Of a stretch of DNA of 52,369 nucleotides, positions 10,012 to 22,192 are shown one piece after another (position 1 is the stretch's first letter; every line of letters begins with the position of its first letter). A program made the position numbers and the translations under genes. Source of the stretch: Chara braunii (taxonomy: Eukaryota; Streptophyta; Charophyceae; Charales; Characeae); NCBI GenBank assembly GCA_003427395.1, contig BFEA01000317.1, positions 775,110 through 827,478 of the forward strand, written 5' to 3'. A model generated the notes under the pieces. The model worked only from the letters and a program-made list of their open reading frames with translations. It had not been told where the DNA came from and searched no databases.

Positions 10012-11930
10012 GNTGGCTGCTGTCGAAGCTTNGGTNTAGATACATGCAATCCCCCTCTAATACTCCCCTNNCTATTCAACTCTCTCNNANTTTGTCACCT
10101 CCCCGTCCAACANTTGTTACCATTACTATTATTTATTTATTATTATTATTATTTTCACACCTCTGGTCAGTACCGATATGAAACATGATCACTACCCGAT
10201 ATATCTCTCACCNTTCACNACNCCTGGCTGTAATAGTANCNAGGTTCAAGGATTTCAGCCATAACAACCCAACACGACNCGTAAGGGAGTATGACGAGCA
10301 ATGAGGACGACTGCTTTGGAAACGGAGAAAACAATCCCCATAGGGGGATGAAGGGCATGTACTGGTACTGATGGTGGACACGAAACCTACGCCTGGGTAG
10401 ATATCATACCATGGGCGAACAAAAGGAGAATGATTCTTTGCTAGGGAGAAAAAAAAATAAAATGGAGTAATTTCATGGCTGGATCGGCCATGGTGGCGCA
10501 GCCCCCTCCTCTTTTACCGACCAAACCGCTGTTCAGATTCAAGTTCTGACGCGTCCATCTGACTCAGAATACCTAAAAACCCTGATCTAGCATCTTACCT
10601 TGCTCAATTTGGTCAAAAAACAGCCGAGATCCGTCTACTTCCACCCCTACCATCACCGTTTCGCGGCATCTCCGCGCACCATTTTTCCTTTCTTTTTCCC
10701 CTCCTACTAACCTTCTGCCTTCCCTGACTGCAGATTCGTGTTCGTCAGCCTTCAAAATCACAGGCTATCAACTCCCCTCATCAAGTCTCGTTAGGAAACA
10801 GCCGTGCTACGGATTCTCTTTCCGCCATACTCTCCAGCCCGACGTCACTTTTCCCTTCATCCTCCAAATGTATCTGGCGCAGAACCGCGTTCAGGTTCAT
10901 TCCGCTTTCCTTACTTAGCTGTAGCCAGGTGNTTCATCTGTAGGACATGACCNCCTTCTGCTGTTTGCATGAGCCGGCTGCCCATAGCCTTGCTGAAGGT
11001 GAGCTCCTCTCTCTTCCTCCCAACTCCCTCTCCGACTCCCCGCCGTCCCTTCGTTACCTTCGAATGCACCTAGCGCAGGCCTGCGTCTAGGTTCCCTCAA
11101 ATTTTTCCTCCTCTCCTCGATTGCTGCCAGCACTTTTAGTTGCAGAGGGCAACGCCCATCAGCTNCGCCATGTCCCTTTCNTTTGTCACTTTCACACTCC
11201 TNATGGCACACTACCCTGCGATTAGCTCCTTCAAGAGGTCGCACANCATTTGGCAATCTACCTCGTGCTACAGNAGCAACAGTGACGGGCGGTGACCCGG
11301 CTTTANACTTGTCCTTCCTACGAAGGGACCGTGTCAGCCTCTTCTGTATCGTTCCAATTTTTTAANAGATGTCCCGTAGGACTATACCACAGCCTGGTGG
11401 TATCTGAATGGTCCGTGAGCGTACCTACTAAGTCGATCTGAGCATTACCGTCGGTCCACAGATCGGTCCCGGCTACGTCCCATAGTGCGATAAAAAAAAA
11501 AACAAATAAAATGAAATCAGAATTTTAGGAAAAATAAAAATAAAATAAAAATAAAAATCGTGACTTAGAAAATTTTGGGAAAGAGGGCGGAGGAGGGAGG
11601 AGGACCGCCGGCACTTGGTCCTATCCCAGCGGGCCCGGTGTCGGACNCCCCTAGCAAAANTAANNGGGATAGTCCCGCNGGACCCTCAACCCNNTAGTTC
11701 CCTTCAAACGCTCCTCCGCTACTTCACTGCTCCTCGTTGGCCTTGATCCCGAGATCCACCTGGTGAAACTCCAACGCTGTAACCAANAGGGCTAAGCCCC
11801 AGCCTGATNGTAGNAGGCGCAAACTTACCTATAAACAGTATCCGCAGATTTCCTAGGCCTGCGGAGGCATGCCAAGCCCACAGCAAGGCATGTCCCCCAA
11901 GCCATGGCTTTGCAGCGNCGTACAGCACCG
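10012..11930. other. low-quality stretch with scattered single Ns
   Basis: Dozens of isolated Ns lie here, unlike a sized scaffold gap, suggesting ambiguous consensus calls. Apart from the U6-like copy near 11.3 kb I recognise no gene. A (TTA)n patch lies near 10130 and a poly-A/AAAAT patch near 11490-11560. Confidence 0.6.
11298..11382 (-). pseudogene. diverged U6 snRNA pseudogene
   Basis: Read on the minus strand from 11382, it has a U6-like 5' stem region (GTCCTACGGGACAT), then AAAATTGGAACGATACAGA, which is a signature of U6. Downstream it keeps ungapped similarity to the U6 middle region, with most differences being transitions: AGC-ATGGCCCC of U6 appears as GAC-ACGGTCCC. The ACAGAGA box is altered to ACAGAAG, so it cannot be a normal U6. 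An N falls in the 5' part. U6 pairs with U2 and the 5' splice site in the spliceosome. Confidence 0.6.
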
Positions 11931-12162
11931 CCTTGAGGCAGGCATTTGCGTGTCTTGCCGCACATGCCGGTCTTGCGTACCATTAACCGCAGTGTGTGGC
12001 TTTCCTGGCCCCGCCGTGGCCGGCCTTTTTGCTGCCGTCCTACCGGAAGAAGCCCGGCATCCGCCCCTACCGAGACCAGTCCATATCCATTCGTCCAACC
12101 TCCGGTCCCCTGTGACACATAGTCAACTCAGTATTGTGCGACCCGCACTATGCGACCCAAAA

Positions 12163-12558
12163 AGAGGTCGGCTTTCAGAGGGTCAGCCAGGACTCCTTCC
12201 TGGCCGTAGTCCTTCTAGTTACACTTATGTCGGCCACGACTTTATCAACGGTTGCGAAACTGCGGCCCACACAGTCCGGTCTAAACTCCTAAGTTACCCG
12301 ATAGTCAAACAACTCGCGCTTGCCCGCAAAGTGCATGCTCACACACTCTCTAGCAATACATAGAGGTCGGTTTTCAGAGGGTCAGCCAGGACTCCTTCCT
12401 GGTCATAGTCCTTCTAGTTACACGTATGTCGGCCACGACTTTATCAGTGGTCGCGAAACTGCGGCTCACACAGTCCGGTCTAAACTCCTAAGTTACCCGG
12501 TAGTCAAACAACTCGCGCTTGCCCGCAAAGTGCATGCTCACACACTCTCTAATCAAGC
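12163..12558. repeat. 199-bp tandem duplication
   Basis: 12163-12361 and 12362-12558 are near-identical, both beginning AGAGGTCGG and ending near CATGCTCACACACTCTCTA, with about ten substitutions, several of them transitions. Each contains a CCAGGA/TCCTGG hairpin. Open frames crossing the copies have no recognisable motif. Confidence 0.85.
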
Positions 12559-12599
12559 CATACATACGCCTGCCACTTCTGACATACAGTAGTCAGTCG

Positions 12600-13100
12600 C
12601 GGCTGGCGACAACCCCCCCATTCTTTCATGTATCGGCTCAATCGCTTCTTCTGCAAGGTGCAAAAACACGCACATTTACCCTTGTAAGGGTAATGGTGCC
12701 GACAACGTTATTTGACTTAGCCAAGTTAGAATTAAAAATCGTCAAGGATGGCGGTGTCAAAACGTTCTAACCACGTTTTGTTTTTTTTTTTACGTTTTGT
12801 TTTCATTTTAGTTCAGGATTTATTTATTTATTTATTTATTTTTAAATTTTATAGTGGGTTTTGTATCATGCGAAGTATAGACCTGTAAATTCTCAGGGGA
12901 TTTGGCTATGCCAAACAAAAATGAAATATCACCAAAGATGGCGGTGTCAAAAACGTACTCGCGAACTCACTAATTTATTTAATTTTTTTTTTCAGTATTT
13001 TATTTTTATTTCAAATTTGGTAAGGAATTTGGATGTAGTGCTCGGGCAAATTTTGTTTAATTTTTTTTTTTCATAACATATCTTTTGTTTATATTTTTTT
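12600..13100. other. AT-rich stretch with poly-T runs
   Basis: Contains the exact palindrome TTACCCTTGTAAGGGTAA (about 12676-12693), the twice-seen phrase GATGGCGGTGTCAAAA (near 12747 and 12937), and T-rich and (ATTT)n patches. No gene seen. Confidence 0.5.
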
Positions 13101-13120
13101 TATTTTATTTTTTTTTGTCT

Positions 13121-13390
13121 GCGTTCAGCCCGAACGACCGAACGCATCCTTAAGAGGTGCCATACGTTCGGGCGTTCGGTCCGTCCCGAACGTCGGTTAC
13201 CCTGTTCATATATCTATATATATATCCCTCTCTGCCTACGGTTTACCGGGCAGTTCTATTTGACGATATATATACATATTTGACGATATATACATATATA
13301 TATATAGTCAAAAATGTAGAGAGTTGTATTCTCAGTTCACATTAAGTATGTATGGCCTCGTACGAAATCATTCATCATAGGAACAATGCT
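13121..13390. repeat. GTTCGG cluster plus (TA)n, inverted relative of the 2.6-kb repeat
   Basis: CCGAACGACCGAACG and GTTCGGGCGTTCGG words (13128-13196) are followed by (TA)n with TCTATTTGACGATATA (13255-13270) and by a CATAGGAACAATG word near 13376. The same three ingredients occur at 2.55-2.79 kb with the GTCAAATAGA core in the other orientation. Confidence 0.5.
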
Positions 13391-13399
13391 TAGTCTTTT

Positions 13400-15700
13400 G
13401 GTCTTAACCTCCCTTAGAATATACACATGGAAACCAGCGGCCACGGAGGAGCAAGATTTTAAAGTAAGGGTCGCATGAAACATAATAACCTTCCCCCAAA
13501 AAGAAGGAGGGCTAGAAGTTTTAAACTCAAGGGACCAAAATATTGCATTGCTAAGGAAATCAGTGATGAAGGCATTGACAAAAAACAAAGAACAGAGGAT
13601 ATGGGATAAAGATGGCAGAATACATCTTCAAAAGGGACTTGGCTCTAAGAGATGGAGAGCGGGTATGGACATGTCTAGTTTAACCGGATGTGGGAAGGAG
13701 GAAAGTAAAATCTAGGATATGGACACGGATTCTACGGGCATGGAGTAGGATTAGGCCCACACCTATGAAGGAACCTTCCTGAAAACTAGAGGTGGCTAGC
13801 CAAGTTCAGTTTGACAATAATCTGATTAAGTCGGTGGCATGAACCTTCTTCTACACAATCAAGAAGGGAGACAACTTTGTTTGGTCATGGATATACAAGG
13901 AAAGTTTTTAGATTAAACACCTATGGGACGAGGGGAACCAAATTTGGATAACCTACGAAGACATCGGAAGGAGATTCTCTCGGCTTCGGGCAGTACAAGA
14001 GAACTTGGCTGCAATTTTGGAAGCAATCTCCGACTGGTGGGAGGACCAATTGAAATAAGAATCGGAACACAGACAAGACGTTTGGCTAGTGGACCCAATA
14101 GTACAAAGAGTGTAAGACGTATTGAGGGTGCTGGGTCTAAACTTCAAACAAGGAATGAAAGTCGAAAGTTGGGCGGTGGGAAGGGAAGAGAGGAATGGGA
14201 GGGAAGTATCCTTTATGAAGGAGAGGACTCTACCGACGACAAAGCAACTAACAAAAGTAAGAGTCTGATAAAATGGTTGTAAGGACATTCGTGGAGGAAT
14301 GTTTGTGACGTACCAGCTTTTGTAGCTAAGCGCAATTTCGAAGTCCTTAGTTCTGTTATTCGGGTTTTTTCAATCTCTAACGGGCTTTAGGGGCACCCTT
14401 CTTTTTGGTTGGTGTTCTGCATGGAATTAGTGGCCGACGAGGCCCTCCCACTTTTTAGACTTGTTGTTTTTTCTTCGGATTTTTTGCAATGTCTCTCCAG
14501 CGATCCATGAATTTACGTAGGACTTACGTGCGCCTTAGTGAGCGTGCCATAAAGTTTATTCGATAGTTGGGATTCTGGAATTTGTGGCCCCACTTCCCGC
14601 TGACGTGTCCGTTCTTGCAAATGGATATTCCTAAATTCACCCTGGAAGGTTCTGTGAATTTTCAGTAGGATTATAATAGGCGTAGGATTTTCCCCACGTC
14701 CAATCTCGCACGAAGATATTTTTTTTGAATTTCTCAATCTTGAATTAGTTTTAGAGTTAGAATGAACGGAACATAACTGTTTTGGTGTTTTTTTGTTTCT
14801 ATGTCGGTGCCATGTATGCTAACTTCCCCCGTTTCCAACTATGCCCCATGCCATCTTCACCTCCCCCTTCTTCATGTTTTTTTCCTCCATCTGTAATTGT
14901 TTTTCATCCCCTCTCCCTTCACGCTTCTCTCTACTCCTTTTCCGTCTGAATTTTGGTCCCGTCCTGCACTACTCTTCATGCTCCCCTTCTTCCCGCCTTC
15001 AACCTCATATAGGAACTCCCTACCGATCCCTGCCTTCTAGGGTGTCCAAGTCGTCAGGCAGCATCGTGTAAGGAGGATACTCCCCTCACACTGTGCTCTG
15101 ATTGGCTGCGAAGGAATTCGCAGGGATCAATATGGCCTTCCACGGCAATTAACCCAAACTCTCTCTTCACCCCCTCCTACCTCCGCCCCGTTCTCTCTCA
15201 TCTTCTATCTCCCTCTTCACAACTATAAAATTCGCAAGCGCATCTGAAAAACTCTCTATCAAACGATTGGCATCTTCTGACTTCAAGGAAGTCATAGCAA
15301 GATGATGTGTGTGTGTGTACAGCGAGTCGAGAAGTCCTAACGGGCTGACTATAGGTTTACAAGGTTGTGCGTTGGGTGCCCACAACAGACCGCGAGATCT
15401 GGGCAAGTCGGTGCGGAAGTGGAGTTGGCGGGGTGACGGTCAGTATGATGTGGAGGTTGGTATGTGGAGGTCGGGATCGCCGGTATCTAGGTAAGGAAGG
15501 TGTATATTTTCGAACGGTTGCATGGTCAGGGACCATATTTAGAGAGAAGAAGGCATGCGCACCTTCATCTTCGGTTCCTCCTCTTATATTGGAAGCTTAG
15601 TCCACGACTGACGACCGATTTTGGTTCTCAAATCTATTTGTGTGCTCATAACTCCTTATTTCTTAGTCCCCTTCTTTGGTCAAGCTACGACTTCGTCCAC
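13400..15700. other. non-coding stretch with possible decayed coding fragment
   Basis: Between about 13690 and 14290 a frame with scattered stops translates into retroelement-like phrases such as WSWIYKESF and LAAILEAISDWWED, but I cannot assign a family. The remainder (14300-15700) shows no supportable gene. Confidence 0.3.
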
Positions 15701-15718
15701 ATTCTTCGACCTTACCTC

Positions 15719-15721
<3 letters not shown>

Positions 15722-15809
<88 letters not shown>

Positions 15810-15810
15810 N

Positions 15811-15908
<98 letters not shown>

Positions 15909-15912
15909 TTTT
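15722..15912 (+). repeat. (CT)n microsatellite, ~190 bp
   Basis: Nearly pure CT, broken by one N (15810) and two extra T. The true length is uncertain because short reads cannot span it cleanly. All long frames across it are Ser-Leu or Arg-Glu repeats and are not genes. Confidence 0.95.
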
Positions 15913-15959
15913 TATTGTATTCCTTCATGAATGTCTGAATATTCCGGTGACTCCCTCAT

Positions 15960-16914
15960 CCCTACCAGCTCCTTAGGTCTTGTCCCGCTCATCTCGTTGA
16001 ATTCAATCGGATCTCGCAATGATGAGTATCGTTGAATTGGAAGAGATCAGCAAGCTCATATGATCTCATCACATCCCTTCCTTTGCTCCTTAACACCGGA
16101 TGGTTTGTGCATGAGCGATCTCTTACATGTATGTATCAATTAAGTTGTTGCTCTAATGAGTCGGTGATGACAGGAACGAAATAGGATTCTGGTATGATTA
16201 TTTCGATGCATGTTTAACTACTCGCACAAATGAATGAGGGTCGTCCTCTTGATTGTTCAGATTGCATAGACTCACGTCTCAAATCGGCTTACATAGGGGA
16301 TGAAAGATAATGCAAAGTACAGTGTTATTCCTTTGATCGAACAACAGTTTGATTGGACATACGCAATCAGCCTTGCTTGTGTCATGTGGACCGATTGCCC
16401 CGATCCGACCAGGTGTCGACTTCACGTATTCTTGTCACCCCCGCTCCCGTATAACGAGGAAAGGACACATGTATGTGAGTGGGAAATACGAAAAGTCGTC
16501 GCCAAGATCGGTGATCGCTACTATTTTCCTCCCGAAACAAGGTGCTTAGGATAGGCGTTGGTTTGTCATTATTGATACTCCTTTTTCCCCGTACTCATTG
16601 TTATTGTCTTTTAACGAATTGATTGTCATTTCGTGAACGGTGTTGGCGCCTCATTGGCCCAAGACTCTGTGTAGCGATTGCCGTTGAACTGAGCCCGCAT
16701 GAAAGTTCAGAGATACTTTTTGGATTAAACGAACGTTTGAAAGCAGCGGGCGTTATTTCTTTCTCTCACTAGACTGGAATCACGCGGGGGGTTTCAATTC
16801 CATTTGTGTCCCCACACTCAATTTTCTCAAAAATCATTGGCACACCGCATTTTGTTGTTCTTTCAGGACCTGTTCCACATATTTTTATCACTCGAACTTG
16901 AACACAACACAGGG
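15960..16914 (+). mobile_element. putative 5' LTR region of Gypsy-like element A
   Basis: The right end is set by the primer-binding-site-like sequence that follows. The last 120 bp share phrases with the corresponding region of element B on the minus strand (CAAAAATC, then a CCACACC-like word, then GGGCATGAGG versus GGGCGTGAGG). The left boundary is a guess, because the other LTR is absent and no target duplication can be checked. Confidence 0.35.
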
Positions 16915-16919
16915 CATGA

Positions 16920-16934
16920 GGTTGGTATCGGAAC
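16920..16934 (+). promoter_or_regulatory. primer binding site of element A (tRNA-iMet type, decayed)
   Basis: TTGGTATCGGAAC differs at two positions from the plant tRNA-iMet-complementary sequence TTGGTATCAGAGC, from which reverse transcription starts. It follows GGGCATGAGG, as in element B. Confidence 0.55.
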
Positions 16935-17029
16935 TAACACGTGTCGATTCTTATGATAATGAGACGAGCTGGCTAGAGAACGAGTACCCGCCCGAACAGA
17001 TCAAGAAAGTTCTCCCGTCACTCGAAACT

Positions 17030-17950
17030 TGTCAAACACTGAATTCGTGAAGACCAAACAAAACCACAAAACCTAACATTTTTTGTATAATGAAAAAGTA
17101 AAAGTCAAATTGTTATTTTTGACACATAAAAGAGAGCATTTTTAGTTGTTTTCCGAAAAAGGAGGCAAAAAAACGGGCAAAAAGTTAAGCGGTTCTTAAA
17201 ATGTGCATACAATCTTTAAGGACTGCAAGGCGAACTCGAAAGATGTTAAAAAAAAGCAGTTTAAGTGAATACTCATTTATAGAACTATAAGTCGTTCTTA
17301 GCAGTTTGTCAAAGTTTTTACTGTAAAAACTTTTATAGTTTTACAGTTTTTACAGTGAAAAGTCTGTGAAAACTAGTTTATAGAACCATAAATTAGTATA
17401 ATTCATTTTTAGGTTAACTGTAAAAACTTCGTGAAAAAATATATGTTATGTAGAAAAGGTATTCAAACAACTTTTGCTTGAAAGACATCTTCCAATTTTT
17501 TGCCAACCACGATTTAAAATTAAAAAATTAAAAAATTATCAAAAATATTTTAATAAAAACACTAAAAACAATGTCTTCGTCCATGTATGAGAGAACATAT
17601 CCAAGCGAACGTATTCATGAACAAGAGAACATATGTGCGTTTTTAGAAAAAAAACGAATAGGTTCGTCGTGCTAAATACCTTGAAGAACTAAAAATATGA
17701 TTTTTTTAGATAGATAAAAAATTGGGATATTTTGGTTCCTGAACTAACGGTGCTTTGCAAGGTGGTGACTTTTTGTAAAATAACTTGTTTCTCTCCTCAC
17801 CACTTCCAGTGCTTCTCAAGAAATATTTTTCTATTCATTTTTTGCGGTTAATTTACTTCATATATAATAAAAAAATTGTAGGAGGTATGAAAAATGTACT
17901 ATCAGAATCTTTTAAAAAAAATGTGCAAACCTAATAATTTTTTTTGTTAG
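17030..17950. other. AT-rich spacer inside element A
   Basis: No coding frame of note, with many poly-A and poly-T runs. In element B the distance from primer binding site to gag is only about 200 bp, so this is probably an insertion or diverged leader. Confidence 0.4.
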
Positions 17951-17953
17951 GTT

Positions 17954-19448
17954 TTGACGAATCCTATGTTGTCTGTGGAAGCAAGAAAAGAGGCAGTCAT
18001 GACTAACGCTAATGTGTTTGTCACTGAAGTAATGGTAAGCATCCCAACCACTTTTTCATTATCTCCTAATCACACCCATTATGAGGCATTGCTCGAAGTT
18101 GTGGAGGCTCTGGACTATGAAGAGGCTGATCTTCCTCTAGTCATCACCTTGCTTGTAAGAAACACCGCTCACGATTGGTTCAACCGTTATAGAATGGCGG
18201 ATTGGGTTACGTTCAAAAAAACATTNTTCCTCTAGTCATCACCTTGCTTGTAAGAAACACCGCTCACGATTGGTTCAACCGTTATAGAATGGCGGATTGG
18301 GTTACGTTCAAAAAAACATTCTTAGCAAAATTTGATGACGTGAGTGAGGACCCTGTCTCATTTATACTGAAAACGCGCCCTTAAGAACCAGGAGAAATGC
18401 TGCCAGACTTTGTAGATAGATTTCAAACAACTCAAAATAAGTCTGGACAGGAAACAAATGTTGCTCGAGACTGGTTCATAGATCATCGTTCTTAATCTTA
18501 CCTTAAGCACAAAGCTGAAAAAAAAAGTTCATATCAAAACGACAAAACTATCTGCGATCATTGCAAAGACACTTGAGTTAGATTCACAAGATATGCGCAA
18601 GTACAAAGACAAGAGTGAGGAATATAGCTGATACGATAGAAGATGTGGCTGCAAAGCGACGATTTTGGCTTAGATCGATTGGGCGGTTTTCTCACTGCCA
18701 CAATCCTGAAATCCGAGGAGGACCATCGCCGAGTCATGTCCTTTGTACTCCCTCTTTCTGTTGTCTCTCCTTCCTCCTCTCCTCCTGCTTCTACAACAGT
18801 CTTACCTCAATCATCTAGCTGATATGATTCATACGGTCACTTTTCCGACAATCAATTTGAGAGTGGATACGAACTCTGACTTCGCAAATGGATCATTGAG
18901 AACAAGTCTTGTGGGAACTGATGATTGCGAGCCTAAAAACGTCATGCGCTAATCCTTCTTCTTCGTACCCTTTACTGTTTTCCCCTTCAATCCCGATGCA
19001 AGTTGCTCTCCCTGCTCCCTCTATACCTCATCAAGTTGTTGTTCTTCGAGGTGGAGTGAAGTGTTATAACTGCAAGCAGCCCGGACACTTCGCCCGGGAT
19101 TGCCTTCTTCCGAAGGGGAATCAACCCCCTCTTGCAGTCGCGCCTGTAGCCATTAATCAAGGATGGGTAGCTACGCTAGTACTCAAAGGAACAGGAGAAC
19201 CAGAAAATAGTATCCCTTCCCCACTCCCTCTTATGCCTATAAAAATGACTGAGTTGACTTCTAGGACTTCCTTTGTAGCTGCAGACGTCATCGATCTAAC
19301 CGAGTACCTCCAGTTGAGAAGGTTGATTGGAGTCATTCGGCTTGGTAAAAATGAGTTTGAATGGGTGGAACGGGAATTGGGACCTTATCCTCAGTTCCGA
19401 ATAGGAGAGATCGATGTCTTGCAAATGTTTAAAAAAATAGATATCTGA
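17954..19448 (+). pseudogene. decayed gag of Gypsy-like element A
   Basis: Pieces in more than one frame resemble a retrotransposon Gag. A capsid segment contains NTAHDWFNRYRMADWVTFKKTF (split here as residues around 18156-18320), and a CCHC zinc knuckle lies in the 18909-19448 frame (Cys52, Cys55, His60, Cys65; CYNCKQPGHFARDC). The knuckle frame runs on into a linker with GEIDVLQMFKK that matches element B. Gag coats the element RNA in cytoplasmic particles. Stops at about 18382, in 18500-18840 and at 19448, plus an assembly duplication at 18132-18320, break the gene. Confidence 0.7.
18132..18320. repeat. exact 94-bp direct repeat around a single N (assembly artefact)
   Basis: 18132-18225 and 18227-18320 are identical, separated only by N at 18226. 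This is what an unmerged overlap between two contig ends looks like. The gag reading frame continues normally after the second copy. Confidence 0.85.
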
Positions 19449-19551
19449 GTTTATGTGTCATTTCCTAGCGATCTCCGAGACGACAAATGGTAAGCTCCTT
19501 CAACAATGTCAAAAAAAACATAAGCGATTCACATACTAGCTTGTTCAAGGA

Positions 19552-20145
19552 ATGCTAAAGAAAAAGGAGGAGATGGCGGAACCAGCACCTTTCCCGTCTA
19601 AACCCATAGTTGTCATTGACCCTCCGGATAGACAGGAAGTGTCCCAGGTCACCCTTGTGGCAATGATTGCGTATACGGAAAACAAACACTTCATCTATGT
19701 TCGAACAATAGTATGGACAATTGCGGAATGTCATTGTGAGGTGTGGGGAAAGTCGTTCAATGCTTTAGCCGATACCGAATCATCCACCATGGTGCTTTCA
19801 CTTGACACGGTTCGAAAGACCAGGCGATTAAACTCCATAGTTCCCCTATTAGGAAATGATAATTATATCTTGGTTGATGAAGAAACCATGAACATCGTAG
19901 GGATGATTGAAAATGTGGCAGTCAAGGTTGGGCGAGTGAATATGTTAATAAATTTGTTAATAATTGATGTGCAATCGTATTTTGTACTAGTGGGACTGCC
20001 TTGGGCTATGGTTGTCTTCACGCGTTTGCATTTCGATTCCAAACTGTTACAGCTGATGCTCACTCACACTAGAGAAAAACCGCAAATTGTTCGCTTGCGT
20101 ATATCCATGCGTTGTCGCGTGTGGCGGGCCCGCACGCCTGTCTGA
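19552..20145 (+). pseudogene. aspartic protease region of Gypsy-like element A, truncated
   Basis: The 197-codon frame aligns with the protease of element B: ECHCEVWGKSFNALADTESS here against ECDCEVWGSPSAAILDSGSS there, then SYFVLVGLPWAMVV against AYDVLLGIS. The catalytic D-[ST]-G is D74-T75-E76 here, so the active-site Gly is lost and the enzyme should be dead. Similarity ends soon after PQIVRLR (about 20105). Reverse transcriptase, RNase H and integrase are absent. It would have cleaved the Gag-Pol polyprotein. Confidence 0.7.
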
Positions 20146-21430
20146 GTGCTTGTCGTCTTGAGCGTGTGGGTGACCCGCAAGGGTACTGGATTCATCGGTA
20201 GCCCCAAAGGGCAGGTACTTACCCGTAGCCGTGACATTGAGGGTCACAACGGGGAAAACACTTCAAGTGGCAGGGAAAACCGTCCGCGACACTTAAAAGC
20301 AGCGGAAAACACTCAAGTAGAAAGTAGGTCGGTACCACACTAGGTAGAGGTAGATGTGTCGGGTACTCGAGGCCGAGCGGAAGAAAACAGAAGTTGGCAT
20401 TTTTAAAGGCCCAGTACTAGTAGATAGGTGGGTACCAGGTCAAGTAGCCTGAGTCTAGACCCTGTTCGGACGATATCAGAACTCGCAATGGTTTCTCCCT
20501 CTACAAAGGGACGAAGGCACCGATTGCTCGGGTGACCACGTGGTCAGGAAGTCACCGCCCAAAAGGCAATTTCCTCTCTACATACGAGAGGCGGAGTTGG
20601 AGCCTCCACCCCACTCACGACATACGAGGAGGGACAGAGCTACCGGTTGCAGTTACCTATTATGGTAGGCAGTGTATTTCTCTTAGCTGCCCTGGCCATA
20701 AGGACATGATTATATTAATTTTTCAGTCGTCTTTAGATTTTACTGTAGCGCGACCTGCCAACTTTCCCACATCAGTTGGTCCAACATGGGAAAGATAGTT
20801 TTTAGATTGGCCCGTAAAAGACAAGGGATGACAAAATTGGCCCACGGTAGGCAGATCCATAGTCACGAGGCTCGGGATGGGAATTCAGACCCTCAAATTC
20901 ATTATGCATGAGAGTACCTGGTATAACTACATAAATTTCACGCGATCGGAAACTCGCTCCCAAGTTTTCTGGTTGCTTTCTCGTAGTGGAACTCGGCCCT
21001 AATGAGGTGAACAATGTGTGCATCTCTCCTGAGACAGGCGTATGTCATATCTCCATTCCCATCGGTCGACATATCTCCTACCTTCGTTCTGTCCCCTCCC
21101 CCGACTATCCTGCTCCTTCTTCCTCATCTCTCCCTCGCAGTGACGAAGATCCTGCCCTCCCTCCTTTTTCTGATACCTCCTACTCACAACCATCGCCATG
21201 AGTTTCACACTTGAGCCGGGCATCTCTGCTTGACTTCCGCAACCTCAACCGACCTTGCAACTTTCCCAAGTACCTCATCCACGGCTCAACCTCGATGTAT
21301 TGCGGTTTGTGCAAATTGTTCAATAGGCAAGCTAGGTATGCATCGGTGGACGTGACGATCGTGGCGGATCATGGTTCTGCAGTGATCATGGTGGAAGAGT
21401 CGACATTTCTGCTTTTTTCTCGGCCAGGGC
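20110..21430. other. non-coding stretch with many short palindromes
   Basis: No gene seen. Hairpins include CCTCTC/GAGAGG (about 20573-20592) and CTTTCCCA/TGGGAAAG (about 20763-20795), the latter enclosing GTTGGTCCAAC. In texture it resembles the hairpin island at 3.5-4.5 kb. Confidence 0.4.
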
Positions 21431-21925
21431 AAAGTGATGTAGGAGTGTGAGGCCTGGTAGAGAGATCTGGGGATGCTTTGGGGTGGGCATTCCAAGGGAC
21501 AACCAAGGGTTACTGCTGGGACGACGCTGGTCGGAGCTGGGGCGAGTTGTGTTGCACTGTAACCCAACAGGGTGGGGTTGTGAGGCCTAGAAGAGTCGGA
21601 GCAGGGAGTAAGACAGTGCTGAAGAGTTTTAGAAGGGTTGCTAGGGATCCACAGGGTTTTGAGCATTTGTAGGACCTCTGTGGTGGCATGTTTTGTTGTG
21701 GCCAAACCTTTTTTCTGAAGTTTGCTGTAGTAATTTTCTAAGTCGTTCAAAATTTTCTGAGCCAAAGCCGGGTAATGGCCCCAGTATCTCAAACTTTAAA
21801 AGTCTATCTAAATTTCCATATGGGACGCTGGGCCCGGTTCGCAGCACGTGCTGCTCCCCACAAATAGATTGGAGCCTTGACCTTAAAAATAAAATAAAAT
21901 AAATAATAATAATAATAATAATAAT
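21430..21925 (+). mobile_element. 5'-truncated LINE family-1 3' end
   Basis: The stretch ends with the family's 3' words (CCATATGGGACGCTGGGCCC, then TGCTGCTCCCCAC, then ATTGGAGCC) and an (AAT)n/(TAA)n tail, as expected of a retroposed 3' end. The same order is found reversed at 38590-37840. The family is tied to a LINE because the copies at 25.8 kb and 50.9 kb lie just downstream of LINE coding sequence. Confidence 0.55.
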
Positions 21926-22192
21926 AAGTGCAGGATAGTTGTATAAAAACAAAAAGGGCAAAGTGACGTAAGGATGACTGTCGTGTTCAGCGGTGATCTT
22001 TGCAGCATCGACACGGCTCGGTGGAGCGACGTGATAAGGAGTCTATACGAGTGGGGGCATGAACTGGTGATGGATTGGCGGCAGCGATTAGCCAGGCCAG
22101 ATGAACAAGTGGTGGCCACGGAGTGCATCGGCACCTTTCTCTGCGATCCAGGACCTTGGATCCTCCCACCCCACTAGACCTGTGTTGTCGCA

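Noticed and set aside
11283-11300. 18S rRNA 3' fragment
   Set aside because: Only about 11 bases (GACGGGCGGTG) match; no extended rRNA similarity.
15500-15976. Ser-Leu and Arg-Glu repeat proteins across (CT)n tracts
   Set aside because: They are translations of a pure dinucleotide repeat in several frames; the same occurs at every CT/GA tract in the window.
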